Source of the DNA: Actinomycetota bacterium
GTDB lineage: Bacteria > Actinomycetota > Thermoleophilia > Gaiellales > Gaiellaceae
NCBI GenBank assembly: GCA_020029615.1
Contig: JAIBJO010000009.1
Span: 1 to 62,156, forward strand
DNA: 62,156 nt
Direction of reading: 5' to 3'
Made by a program: the position numbers and the translations under genes. Positions 41,355-49,819 of the stretch are shown one piece after another (position 1 is the stretch's first letter; each line of letters starts with the position of its first letter). The notes under the pieces were generated by a model that was not told the origin of the DNA, ran no database searches, and saw only the letters and a list, made by a program, of their open reading frames with translations.

Positions 41355-41855
41355 GTGACAGCTGCAGTGAGGGAGCGCGCGACGTCTCTCGACTTCGACT
41401 TCTGGATGGGGAAGTGGAACGTGCACAACCGGCGACTCGTGCGGCGCCTCGCCGGATCAGACGACTGGGACGAGTTCCCGGCGAAGGTCGCAGCGAGGCC
41501 CTTGCCCGGTGGCCTCGGCAACGAGGACGTGTTCTGCACCGACTACGGCGGCGGGTTCGTCGGCATGTCCTTCCGGTTCTTCGATCCCGCGAGCGGGCTG
41601 TGGTCGATCTACTGGGCGGACAGTCGCCGGCCGGGCTTGCTCGACCCGCCGTTGATCGGGTCGTTCTCCGGCGAAACGGGGATCTTCGAGGGCGGGGACA
41701 CCTTCGACGGTCGGCGGATCCTCGTGCGCTTCACCTGGTCGGGTGTCACCACGCCGACGCCGCGCTGGGAGCAGGCGTTCTCCGACGACGGCGGCGAGAC
41801 GTGGGAGGTCAACTGGATCATGGACTTCACGCGGGCGCTCGAGGCGGCGTCGTGA
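41355..41855 (+). CDS. DUF1579-like protein of unknown function
   Basis: A 166-residue protein beginning LDFDFWMGKWNVHNRRL, followed by repeated beta-type units (GMSFRFFDPASGLWSIYWAD, GIFEGGDTFDGRRILVRFTWSG, WEQAFSDDGGETWEVNWIMDF). This is the pattern of DUF1579-like lipocalin-fold proteins. It is divergent from the WYL regulator and so a likely target. The GTG at 41355 is chosen to keep the start clear of the dyad. Confidence 0.7.
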   Translation: MTAAVRERATSLDFDFWMGKWNVHNRRLVRRLAGSDDWDEFPAKVAARPLPGGLGNEDVFCTDYGGGFVGMSFRFFDPASGLWSIYWADSRRPGLLDPPLIGSFSGETGIFEGGDTFDGRRILVRFTWSGVTTPTPRWEQAFSDDGGETWEVNWIMDFTRALEAAS

Positions 41856-41942
41856 GCACGCGAGGGACGTCTCGGCCGAGTACGTCCACGTCGCCAAGGA
41901 TGCACGGCTCGAACCAGGCCTGAGCTGGGATCGACGTCTCTC

Positions 41943-42344
41943 AAGTGGTACGACGTCGCTCCGGGGGACGCGCCCGTTCCGCTGGCGATCCGCGCGCTCG
42001 CCCGCCGGAACCTGCGCGACGCCGCGAAGGCGGGGGCACTGGGTCACCTCGGCGAGCTCGGCTTCGCCGTCCTCCACCGCTGCGGCGAGAGCTTCTACTT
42101 CCTGCTCGTGTGCACATGGCGGAACGAGAACGAGCTCTGGGAGACGGCCTGGGCGAAGACCGGGGAAGCGGGCGGGTCGTTCCACTCGTGGTCGGTCACG
42201 GACGAGCACCGCCCGACGTTCTGCGTCTGGGAGCTGGGCGTCGTCTGTCACGAGCAGCAGGCGTGGACGCGCTACCTCCGCTCTGCGCGCGACGAACCGG
42301 CGCGGTTGAGGTACCTGCAGGACGGCCACTCGGGCGTCGTCTGA
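41943..42344 (+). CDS. Protein of unknown function with lost or unusual start
   Basis: The frame encodes KWYDVAPGDAPVPLAIRAL at its left end, then FAVLHRCGESFYFLLVCTW, WETAWAKTG and CVWELGVVCHEQQAWTRYLRSARDE. It is rich in tryptophan and cysteine and ends at 42344. Codon use supports coding back to about 41940, but no ATG, GTG or TTG occurs in frame until 42108, where only 78 residues remain. A GTG at 41852 overlapping the previous stop is in another frame and ends after 23 codons. The start has probably been damaged. Confidence 0.5.
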   Translation, partial: KWYDVAPGDAPVPLAIRALARRNLRDAAKAGALGHLGELGFAVLHRCGESFYFLLVCTWRNENELWETAWAKTGEAGGSFHSWSVTDEHRPTFCVWELGVVCHEQQAWTRYLRSARDEPARLRYLQDGHSGVV

Positions 42345-42354
42345 ATCGTCGAGA

Positions 42355-44139
42355 TCAGTCGACGGTCACCCAGACGCCGTCGTCGGTGACGGCGATCCCG
42401 TTCGGGCTTCCTCCGACCGAGATCGTCCCTTCGATCCGGCCCGAGGCCTCGTCGATCCGCGAGACGGTCCCGTCGCCGGAGTTCGCGACCCAGATCGAGC
42501 CGTGCCCGTACGCGATTCCGAGCGGCGCGAACCCGACCTTCGTCGCGCCGGCAGGCTCGTTCTCGACCGGGTCGATCATCCAGACCTGGTCGCTCCCGAC
42601 GTCCGAGACCCAGATTCCGCTCTCGCCGACGGCGATCCCGTTCAGACGGAACTTCTGGATGAAGACCTTTGCCGCGATCGCGTTCCTGCGTGGATCGATG
42701 CGGGTCACCATCGAGTCCTGAACGGGCCCTGCGACCCAGACGGAGTTGGGGCCGATCGCAATCCCACCGTACGCGGCGGCGACGTCCACGTCACGGATTC
42801 GCTTGATGACCCGGCCCGTCGCGATGTCGATCCTCGAGATCGTGCGATCGCCCGACGCCACCCAGAGCGAGTCGAATCCGATCGCGAGCGGGCCCGCGTC
42901 CGGATAGGGCCCCCGAATGGGTGCGCCGCGCGTCCTGATCGTCCGCACGTGCGTCAACCTCTCGGGCTCGATCAGGTCCACGGTCGCGGTGCGAGCGTCC
43001 GATACCCAGGCTCCGTGCTCATCCGCGACCAGCGCCGTCGGCGCTCCCCCCAGGCCGACCGTCCGCACCACCTTCCGCTCGCTGCGACTCAGGAGCGACA
43101 GCGTTCGGAGGTCGGGATGCAGCACCCAGATCGCGTCTCCGTACGCGGCGATCTGCGTCGGCCTGTCGTCGACGGGGATGGCAGCGACGACGCGGTTCGA
43201 TTCGGGATCGATGACGGCGACCGAGCTCGGCTTGACGACCATCGCCTCGGCGGTCGAGCCTCGGGTCGCTGCGACCACGCCGCCGACGACCGTCGCGAGC
43301 ACGACCGCGGCGGCCGCGAGGGCGAGCGCCCACCGCCGGCGACGGCGGGGGCGCGCGGCTGCCTCCACGACGCCCGCGTCATCCGGTGCCGCGTGCTCCG
43401 GCGGTGCGGGCGCCGCCAGGGCGTCGTCGTGGGCGAGGATCTGCCGCTCGAGCCGCTTCAACTCCTCGCCGGGCTCGAGGCCGAGCCCGTCCGTGAGCGT
43501 CCGGCGTGCGTCCTGGTACGCCGCGAGCGCGTCCGCCTGACGCCCGGAGCGGTACAGAGCGAGCATCAGCTGCCGGCGCAGGCGCTCTCGATACGGATTT
43601 CGCGAGACGAGCGACTCGACCTCGGCGACGACCTCGGCATGGCGGCCGAGCGCGAGGTCGGCGTCGATCCGGTCCTCGATTGCGGAGAGTCGCAGCTCCT
43701 CGAGGCGAACGATCTCCGTCTGTGCGAAGGGCTCGTCCGCGAACTCGGCCAGCGGCGCACCGCGCCAGAGCAAGAGCGCATCGCGCAGCTTGGAGGCGGC
43801 GTCCACCGGATCGGCTCGACGCGCCTCTTCGACGAGCCGCTCGAAGCGGGTCAGGTCGAGCTGCTCCGGTCCGACAACGACTGCGTAACCGGGAGCGCGC
43901 GTCTCGAGCACGTCGGCGCCGAGGTGCTTACGAAGCCTCGAGACGTAGACCTGAAGGGCCTTGGGAGCCGTCGCGGGCTGGCCGTCCCGCCACAGGTCCT
44001 CGATCAGCCGGTCGGTGGAGACGACCTCGTTCGCGCGCAGGAGTAGGAGCGCAAGAAGGGCACGCTCGCGGCCACGGCCGAGCTGGATCGGACGGTCGTC
44101 CTCGATCACCTCCAGCGGCCCGAGAATCCTGAATTCCAC
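42355..44139 (-). CDS. SARP-family transcriptional regulator with membrane span and beta-propeller
   Basis: A 594-residue protein. Residues 1-95 are an OmpR-type winged helix (MEFRILGPLEVIEDDRPIQLG, ALQVYVSRLRKHLG), and about 97-242 the BTAD helical domain with ERLRRQLMLALYRSGRQADALAAYQDARR. One span (WALALAAAAVVLATVVGGVVAAT) lies near 290. About 310-594 is a repeat domain of YVTN/NHL type with units such as GHGSIWVANSGDGTVSRID. The DNA-binding part would be cytoplasmic and the propeller outside, so it may sense an external signal. SARP proteins activate operons; no target is identified. Confidence 0.88.
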   Translation of the reverse strand: MEFRILGPLEVIEDDRPIQLGRGRERALLALLLLRANEVVSTDRLIEDLWRDGQPATAPKALQVYVSRLRKHLGADVLETRAPGYAVVVGPEQLDLTRFERLVEEARRADPVDAASKLRDALLLWRGAPLAEFADEPFAQTEIVRLEELRLSAIEDRIDADLALGRHAEVVAEVESLVSRNPYRERLRRQLMLALYRSGRQADALAAYQDARRTLTDGLGLEPGEELKRLERQILAHDDALAAPAPPEHAAPDDAGVVEAAARPRRRRRWALALAAAAVVLATVVGGVVAATRGSTAEAMVVKPSSVAVIDPESNRVVAAIPVDDRPTQIAAYGDAIWVLHPDLRTLSLLSRSERKVVRTVGLGGAPTALVADEHGAWVSDARTATVDLIEPERLTHVRTIRTRGAPIRGPYPDAGPLAIGFDSLWVASGDRTISRIDIATGRVIKRIRDVDVAAAYGGIAIGPNSVWVAGPVQDSMVTRIDPRRNAIAAKVFIQKFRLNGIAVGESGIWVSDVGSDQVWMIDPVENEPAGATKVGFAPLGIAYGHGSIWVANSGDGTVSRIDEASGRIEGTISVGGSPNGIAVTDDGVWVTVD

Positions 44140-44296
44140 GTTGCCCTCCCGCCGACGCTACCACGCTGCATTCCCGGCTGACAACGGCGGGGTTTACCGG
44201 CCCGTTGGCCACCTCGGGGGTGACCTGTAACCACAGAGCGCGAACGTCCGGCGATCGACCCGCACTGAGCGGATCTTGAGTGAACGGAGGAAGACG

Positions 44297-44731
44297 ATGA
44301 GAAATCGATTCGCAGTGCCGGCGGCGCTACTCGTGGCGTGGGCTTCGCTGGGAGCCCTCGCGAACGCCGCGAGCACGCCGTATCTCGGTCTGTGGACGGC
44401 CCGAATGAGCACGGCGCAGATGGTGAACGGGGGCTACGACGCCCGCCTCGCCGGCAGGTTCCGGCTCATCCTGCGCGCCGACGGCACGTACAGGACGTAC
44501 AACGCGCTCGATCGGTGGTCAAAGGGCACCTACACCGTCTCAGGTCGCAGGATCGTCTTCGCGAACGACGTCCTGTGCAAAGGGGGTGGGTTCGACTTCA
44601 AGGGTGTCTACACGTGGGTGATCGCGAACCGGACGCTGAGGCTCACCCCGATGTCGCGACCCGGCGTCAGCGGAGATCCCTGTGGCGGCCGCTGGCAGAC
44701 CCTCACATATCCACTCTGGACGAGGAAATAG
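44297..44731 (+). CDS. Secreted protein of unknown function
   Basis: A 144-residue protein with a signal peptide (RFAVPAALLVAWASLGALANAAS) and a small beta-rich exported part (YLGLWTARMS, RLILRADGTYRTYNALDRWSKGTYTVSG). It has two cysteines, as in lipocalin-like or META-like folds. The ATG at 44297 has GGAGG six bases upstream. Divergent from the SARP gene, it may be its target, and it precedes another secreted protein by 12 bases. Confidence 0.75.
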   Translation: MRNRFAVPAALLVAWASLGALANAASTPYLGLWTARMSTAQMVNGGYDARLAGRFRLILRADGTYRTYNALDRWSKGTYTVSGRRIVFANDVLCKGGGFDFKGVYTWVIANRTLRLTPMSRPGVSGDPCGGRWQTLTYPLWTRK

Positions 44732-44743
44732 GGAGGAGCAGAG

Positions 44744-45226
44744 ATGACCTTCAGGATCCTTGCGTACCTGTGCGTCGCCGCCCTGTCGCTCGTCGTGGCC
44801 ACGACGGCCACCGCGGCGAAGCCGCAGATCACGGACATCACCCGAGACCTCGAGTCCCTCGGCCCCGATCCGTTCCTCTCCAATGTGTGCGGCTTCGACG
44901 TCGAGGTCCTCAACGAGGCGCGCATCCGCATCATCGAGTACTCGGACGGGACCGCCCAGAGCCATCACCACGAGACGTACTACTGGCGGGCGAACGGCAA
45001 GTCGCTGACGGAGAACGTCAACTTCACCATCGCCTTCGGAGCCGACGAGTCGGAGACCTACCGCGGCACCGTGTTCAACCTGCACGTGCCGGGTGTCGGG
45101 CCCGTGCTCGTCGAGGCAGGGCTCGCCGTCTTCGGCCGAGACGGCAGCATCCGGCTGGCGGGCCTGCACCAGGTTCTCGACGGGACGTCGAAGCCCCAGG
45201 CGGTCTGCGACTACCTGGCCGCGTAG
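44744..45226 (+). CDS. Secreted protein of unknown function
   Basis: A 160-residue protein with a signal peptide (ILAYLCVAALSLVVATTATAAK) and an exported beta-rich domain. SNVCGFDVEVLNEARIRIIEYSDG and AVCDYLAA hold two cysteines that could pair. A GGGAGG precedes the ATG. It is probably co-transcribed with the preceding secreted protein. Confidence 0.75.
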   Translation: MTFRILAYLCVAALSLVVATTATAAKPQITDITRDLESLGPDPFLSNVCGFDVEVLNEARIRIIEYSDGTAQSHHHETYYWRANGKSLTENVNFTIAFGADESETYRGTVFNLHVPGVGPVLVEAGLAVFGRDGSIRLAGLHQVLDGTSKPQAVCDYLAA

Positions 45227-45240
45227 CGGTCTCCCGTCGC

Positions 45241-45272
45241 GTGTAGGGGCGAGGCTGGCCTCGCCCCTACAC
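45241..45272. repeat. Hairpin at the 3' end of the mgsC-like gene (TAGGGGCGAG family)
   Basis: A perfect 15-base stem GTGTAGGGGCGAGGC/GCCTCGCCCCTACAC with loop TG. Its right arm contains the TAG stop of the minus-strand gene. It also lies 14 bases after the plus-strand stop at 45226, so it could end transcripts from both sides. Confidence 0.65.
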
Positions 45273-46622
45273 CGTGTCCGAGCCGGCAGAGACCGGTGAC
45301 GCAAGGCCCGGGATCCAGTCGGTGCCGGCGAGCGGCACTTTCGCCATCGCCGCGGCCTCCACCGTGAGCGCGACGAGATCCTCGGGCTCGAGGTTGTGCA
45401 CGTGCGACTTCCCGCACGCGCGAGCCAGTGTCTGCGTCTCGAGCGTCAGGACGCGCAGGTAGTTCGCGACCTTCCGGCCGCCCACGACAGGGTCGAAGCG
45501 CGAAGCGAGCTCGTCGTCCTGCGTCGAGATCCCGACCGGGTCGCGGCCCGCCTGGTAGTCGTCGTAGAACCCGGCCGAGCTGCCGATCCGCCGGTACTGC
45601 TCCTCGTACTCGGGGCTGTTGTCGCCCATGGCTATGAGAGCAGCCGTGCCGATCGACACCGCGTCCGCGCCCAGAGCGAGCGCTTTCGCGACGTCGGCCC
45701 CACCTCGGATCCCGCCGGACACGACGAGCTGCACCTTGCGGTGCATCCCGAGCTCCTGCAGCGCGTCGGCCGCGATCCGCGTCGCCGGGAGCGTCGGGAT
45801 CCCGACGTGCTCGATGAAGACGTCCTGGGTCGCGGCAGTGCCGCCTTGCATGCCGTCGACGACGATCACGTCGGCGCCCGCCTTCACGGCGAGCTGGACG
45901 TCGTAGTACGTCCGCGTCGCTCCGACCTTGACGAAGATCGGCTTCTCCCAGTCCGTGATCTCGCGGAGCTCGTGGATCTTGATCTCGAGATCGTCCGGTC
46001 CCGTCCAGTCCGGGTGGCGTGAGGCCGAGCGCTGGTCGATCCCCTTCGGCAGGCTCCGCATCTCGGCGACGCGATCGGAGATCTTGTGGCCGAGGAGCAT
46101 TCCTCCGCCACCCGGCTTCGCACCCTGCCCGACGACGACCTCGATAGCGTCGGCTCGGCGGAGATCGTCGGGGTTCATGCCGTAGCGAGAGGGGAGGAGT
46201 TGGTACACGAGCGTCGTCGAGTGCTCTCGCTCCTCGTTCGTCATGCCGCCGTCGCCCGTCGTGGTCGACGTTCCGACCTCGCTCGCTCCCCGGCCAAGTG
46301 CCTCCTTCGCCGGCGCCGAGAGCGCGCCGAAGCTCATGCCTGCGATCGTCACCGGGATCTTCAGCTCGAGCGGCTTGCGCGCGAAGCGCGTGCCGAGGAC
46401 GACGTCGGTCGCGCAGCGCTCGCGGTACCCCTCGAGCGGATAACGCGAGATGCTCGCGCCGAGGAACAGGAGATCGTCGAAGTGCGGTAGTCGCCGCTTG
46501 GCGCCGAAGCCGCGGATGTCGTAGATCCCCTCGCGGGCAGCGCGCTGGATCTCCGCGATGACATTCCGGTCGAAGAGGTACGACTCGCGGAGGTTCCAGG
46601 GGCGCTCGGTGTCGGTGGCCAT
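45267..46622 (-). CDS. mgsC: FMN-binding glutamate synthase-like protein, candidate N-methylglutamate synthase subunit C
   Basis: A 451-residue glutamate-synthase FMN domain: GTSTTTGDGGMTNEEREHS, GQGAKPGGGGMLLGHKIS near 190, ADVIVVDGMQGGTAATQDVF near 275 and GGIRGGADVAKALALGADAVSIG near 325. The place that in classical glutamate synthase reads C..CPVG and binds an iron-sulfur cluster reads AGRDPVGISTQ, without cysteines. It would join glutamate to methylamine or a keto acid in N-methylglutamate synthase. The ATG at 46622 gives the usual start. It is last in the glnT-mgsA-mgsB-mgsC order. Confidence 0.82.
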   Translation of the reverse strand: MATDTERPWNLRESYLFDRNVIAEIQRAAREGIYDIRGFGAKRRLPHFDDLLFLGASISRYPLEGYRERCATDVVLGTRFARKPLELKIPVTIAGMSFGALSAPAKEALGRGASEVGTSTTTGDGGMTNEEREHSTTLVYQLLPSRYGMNPDDLRRADAIEVVVGQGAKPGGGGMLLGHKISDRVAEMRSLPKGIDQRSASRHPDWTGPDDLEIKIHELREITDWEKPIFVKVGATRTYYDVQLAVKAGADVIVVDGMQGGTAATQDVFIEHVGIPTLPATRIAADALQELGMHRKVQLVVSGGIRGGADVAKALALGADAVSIGTAALIAMGDNSPEYEEQYRRIGSSAGFYDDYQAGRDPVGISTQDDELASRFDPVVGGRKVANYLRVLTLETQTLARACGKSHVHNLEPEDLVALTVEAAAMAKVPLAGTDWIPGLASPVSAGSDTV

Positions 46623-46630
46623 GTCCGTAA

Positions 46631-46650
46631 GGGCGAGGCTTGCCTCGCCC
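46631..46650. repeat. Hairpin between mgsB-like and mgsC-like genes (TAGGGGCGAG family)
   Basis: GGGCGAGGC-TT-GCCTCGCCC abuts the mgsB-like stop and fills most of the 28-base spacer. It is the shortest of three hairpins with this core. Confidence 0.6.
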
Positions 46651-47367
46651 TCAGTACGCGCCCGCGTTGTCGATCTTGAAGTTGTAGAGCTCCCTCGCCG
46701 AGCCGTAGCGCCGGAAGTCGGACGCATCGGCGTCGATCCCGGCTGCGACGACGAGGCCGGCGACCTGAGCGACGTGCTCGTCGCGCATCTCTTTCTCGAC
46801 GCAGTCAGCGCCCAGGCCGGTCACGGTGCCACGCACGTAGAGCCGCGCCTCGTAGATCGAGTCGCCGAGCGCGTCGCCGGCATCCCCGCAGACGACGAGG
46901 CAGCCGGTCTGAGCCATGAACGCGCTCATGTGACCCACCGATCCGCCGACCACGATGTCGATCCCCTTCATCGAGATCCCGCAACGAGACGACACATCGC
47001 CACGAACGACCAGGAGACCGCCACGACCGGTGGCGCCGGCCGACTGGCTCGCATTCCCTTCGACGATCACCTGTCCGGACATGAGGTTCTCGGCGATCCC
47101 CGTCGACGCATTGCCATGAACGCGCACCGTCGCGAGCTTGTTCATGCCCGCGCAGTAGTAGCCCACATGGCCTTCGATCTCGACCTCGATCTCCGCATCG
47201 AGGCCACATGCGAGGGCGTGCGCGCCGCTCGGGTTGAGGATCCGAAAGCGGTGCCGCCCCGGAACGGCTCCTGCGAGGTCGTGCAGTCGCTGGTTGAGCT
47301 CGCGGACGGACGTCGTCTCGAGATCGACGACTTCGAGCTCGGCGGTCTCGGTCGTCGCCACCGCCAT
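46651..47367 (-). CDS. mgsB: GXGXG-domain protein, candidate N-methylglutamate synthase subunit B
   Basis: A 238-residue protein carrying the right-handed beta-helix domain that forms the C-terminal part of glutamate synthase. The GXGXG-like repeats are visible as HVGYYCAGMNKLATVRVHGNA, VIVEGNASQSAGATGRGG, LLVVRGDVSSRCGISMKG and GTVTGLGADCVEKEM. It provides the structural scaffold of the three-part complex. Its ATG overlaps the mgsA-like stop in a TGATG. Confidence 0.82.
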   Translation of the reverse strand: MAVATTETAELEVVDLETTSVRELNQRLHDLAGAVPGRHRFRILNPSGAHALACGLDAEIEVEIEGHVGYYCAGMNKLATVRVHGNASTGIAENLMSGQVIVEGNASQSAGATGRGGLLVVRGDVSSRCGISMKGIDIVVGGSVGHMSAFMAQTGCLVVCGDAGDALGDSIYEARLYVRGTVTGLGADCVEKEMRDEHVAQVAGLVVAAGIDADASDFRRYGSARELYNFKIDNAGAY

Positions 47368-48272
47368 CAGACCGTCGCCTTCTCCCAGACGTACACCACC
47401 CCGGGCGCCGGCTCCCACGCGCGTGCGTCGGCTGCGCCTGGAAGGACCGCGATCGATCGCCACTCGGACGACATCGCGACCCAGTCGTCGGTCTCGGCCA
47501 GCACCGCCGGTTTGCACGCGATCGGATCGCGAAGGACCGCGAAGCCGTCGGCAGTCCCGACGGCGAAGGTGTAGAAGCCGTCGAGGTCGGCCAGGCAGCC
47601 GTCGAGCGCCTCCTCGAGCGATGCGCCCTCGTGCAACCGCCACGCGAGGTACCCGGCGGCCACCTCCGTGTCGTTCTCCGTCTGGAACTCGATGCCCTCG
47701 CGCCGGAGGCTCTCGCGCAGCCTGTTGTGGTTCGAGAGAGAGCCGTTGTGGACGAGGCAGAGGTCGAGCCCCGTCGAGAAGGGGTGGGATCCCTCGGTCG
47801 TGACGCGGCTCTCAGTTGCCATGCGCGTGTGGCCGAGGGCATGAGTGCCCGAGAAGTCCTCGAGCTGGAATTCCGCCGCGAACTCCTCCGGCAAGCCCGT
47901 CTCCTTGTAGATCTCGATCACCTCGCCCGCGCTCATCACCCGGAGGTCGGGGCGGTTCGACCGCACCCAGCTCTCGGCGACGTCCGCATCGGCTTCGACC
48001 ACGAGGACTGCATGGCTGGAACGAACCGAGGGCTCGTCGCAGGCGCCGAACGCATCGCGAAGTGCGTCCCTGACGCCGTGCCAATCCTCGTGCAGGCTCG
48101 TCGTGTACAGCGTGAGCTTGCTCCAGCCGGGCAGCGCGGGATCACGGTAGACCGCGACCCCCGCCGAGTCCGGCCCGCGGCTCGACATCTGGACGAGCAT
48201 GGCAGCGAGGTGCTCGCCGAGGCGCTCCTCGACTGCGGACGACTTCGCAAAGAGCCCGACGATCCCACACAT
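47367..48272 (-). CDS. mgsA: Class II glutamine amidotransferase, candidate N-methylglutamate synthase subunit A
   Basis: A 301-residue amidotransferase. MCGIVGLFAKS places the nucleophile Cys at residue 2; the ATG at 48272 is required for this. RGPDSAG near 40, GHTRMAT near 155 and HNGSLSN near 180 are the usual glutamine-binding elements. In N-methylglutamate synthase this subunit can release ammonia or methylamine from the gamma-amide. The spacer of 90 bases before it is AT-rich and may carry its own signals. It lies downstream of the glutamine synthetase-like gene. Confidence 0.84.
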   Translation of the reverse strand: MCGIVGLFAKSSAVEERLGEHLAAMLVQMSSRGPDSAGVAVYRDPALPGWSKLTLYTTSLHEDWHGVRDALRDAFGACDEPSVRSSHAVLVVEADADVAESWVRSNRPDLRVMSAGEVIEIYKETGLPEEFAAEFQLEDFSGTHALGHTRMATESRVTTEGSHPFSTGLDLCLVHNGSLSNHNRLRESLRREGIEFQTENDTEVAAGYLAWRLHEGASLEEALDGCLADLDGFYTFAVGTADGFAVLRDPIACKPAVLAETDDWVAMSSEWRSIAVLPGAADARAWEPAPGVVYVWEKATV

Positions 48273-48362
48273 ATGTCTAGAAGTTACATCTCCCCGATTC
48301 GATAACACCGCATTCATGCACCTATCATCGACTCGCGTATATGGAGCTTTACGACATATGCG

Positions 48363-49730
48363 CTAGAAGCGCGTCAGGTACTCGCGGATCTCCCACGGTG
48401 TGACCTGCTCGTGGTACCGGTCCCATTCCGACCGCTTGACGTCGATGAAGTAGTCGACGTAGTCCTCGTCTCGACCGCGCCCGAGCGCAGCGCGAAGAAC
48501 GTCCGAGTGCTTGAGCTCATGGGTCGCCTCGAGCAGGTTGGCCGGGAGCGTCTCGAGCCCACGCGACGTGAGCTCGTCGTACGGGATGGTGTAGAGATTG
48601 TCCGTGTTCGGCTCGCCCGCGTCGAGGCCGTTCTCGATGCCGTCGAGACCGGCGGCGAGCACTGCTGTGGCAGCGAGATACGGGTTGCACGAGCCGTCGA
48701 TCGTACGATCCTCGATCCGACCCGGGCCGGGGATGCGGAGCATCTGCGTGCGGTTGTTGTACCCGTACGAGATCCAGACGGGCGCCCACGTCGCGCCGCT
48801 CTGCGTGGTCCCGACCTTCAGCCGCTTGTAGGAGTTCACCGTCGGCGCCGTGAGCGCGCTGTACGCCCGAGCGTGCTTCTTGAGCCCGCCCACGAACTTG
48901 TACGCGGTCTCCGAGAGGCCCAGCCCGCGTGGGTCAGACTCGTCGAGGAACAGGTTGCGGTCGCCGTCCCAGAGCGACATGTGGAAGTGGCAGCCGTTCC
49001 CCGTCAGGTGCGAGAACGGCTTGGGCATGAACGTCGCGATCATCCCGTTCTGCTCCGCGAGCGTGTGAACCATGTAGCGGAAGAAGATCGCGCGGTCGCA
49101 CGACACGAGGGCGTCGTCGTACGTGAAGTTCTGCTCGAACTGGCCGTTCGCGTCCTCGTGGTCGTTGGCGTAGTTGCCCCACCCGAGCCCGTTGCAGTAG
49201 CGCGAGACCGTCGTCAAGAAGTCGTAGCGGCGGGTAAGCCCGGCCATGTCGTAGCAGGGCTTCTCGAGCGTGTCGTACGGGTCGGCGATCTCGATCGAGC
49301 CGTCCTCGCGCTGCGTCACGAGGAAGTACTCGAGCTCGAGGCCCATCCTGAACTCGAATCCCTTCTCGCGGGCGCGAGCAAGAGCCCGGCGAAGGATGGT
49401 GCGCGGGCAATACGACCACTCTTCCCCCTCGACCGTGACGTCGCAGGCAAACCGCGCGAGGTTCGGCTGCCAGGGAACGGGCGTGTAGCTGGCGAGGTCC
49501 GGGATCGCAGCGATGTCCGGATCGCTCGGTACCTGGCCGATCTCGCCGGCGGCGAATCCTGCGAACCCGGCGCCTTCGGTCAGAAGGCCGTCGAACGCAT
49601 CACGTGACCCGACCGGCACCAGCTTCGCGCTCGGCCGCGCGTACATGTCGACGAACTGTGCGAATACGAACTCGACGCCCCGCTTCTCCATGTCTTTCCA
49701 GATCGAATCGGACGATTCCGTCCCAGCCAT
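48363..49730 (-). CDS. glnT: Type III glutamine synthetase-like enzyme (possible gamma-glutamylmethylamide synthetase)
   Basis: A 455-residue glutamine synthetase fold. An N-terminal VEFVFAQFVDMYARPSAKLVPV corresponds to the usual F-x-D-x-x-G/R region. GLELEYFLVTQ near 140 and PKPFSHLTGNGCHFHMSLWDG near 255 bind ATP and metal, and RTIDGSCNPYLAATAVLAAGLDGI is the glutamate loop. The family (GlnT) is found with mgsABC genes and includes gamma-glutamylmethylamide synthetase; true ammonia-using enzymes cannot be excluded. The ATG at 49730 gives the best match to the family start, and the longer reading is antisense-like. Confidence 0.85.
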   Translation of the reverse strand: MAGTESSDSIWKDMEKRGVEFVFAQFVDMYARPSAKLVPVGSRDAFDGLLTEGAGFAGFAAGEIGQVPSDPDIAAIPDLASYTPVPWQPNLARFACDVTVEGEEWSYCPRTILRRALARAREKGFEFRMGLELEYFLVTQREDGSIEIADPYDTLEKPCYDMAGLTRRYDFLTTVSRYCNGLGWGNYANDHEDANGQFEQNFTYDDALVSCDRAIFFRYMVHTLAEQNGMIATFMPKPFSHLTGNGCHFHMSLWDGDRNLFLDESDPRGLGLSETAYKFVGGLKKHARAYSALTAPTVNSYKRLKVGTTQSGATWAPVWISYGYNNRTQMLRIPGPGRIEDRTIDGSCNPYLAATAVLAAGLDGIENGLDAGEPNTDNLYTIPYDELTSRGLETLPANLLEATHELKHSDVLRAALGRGRDEDYVDYFIDVKRSEWDRYHEQVTPWEIREYLTRF

Positions 49731-49819
49731 GGCTGCGCCTCCCTCGAATGTCGGAGGCATAGCCCTACCACTCGCGTCGACCGGCGTGAAGGTGCGCTTT
49801 CTCCACACCTGATCCGCGG

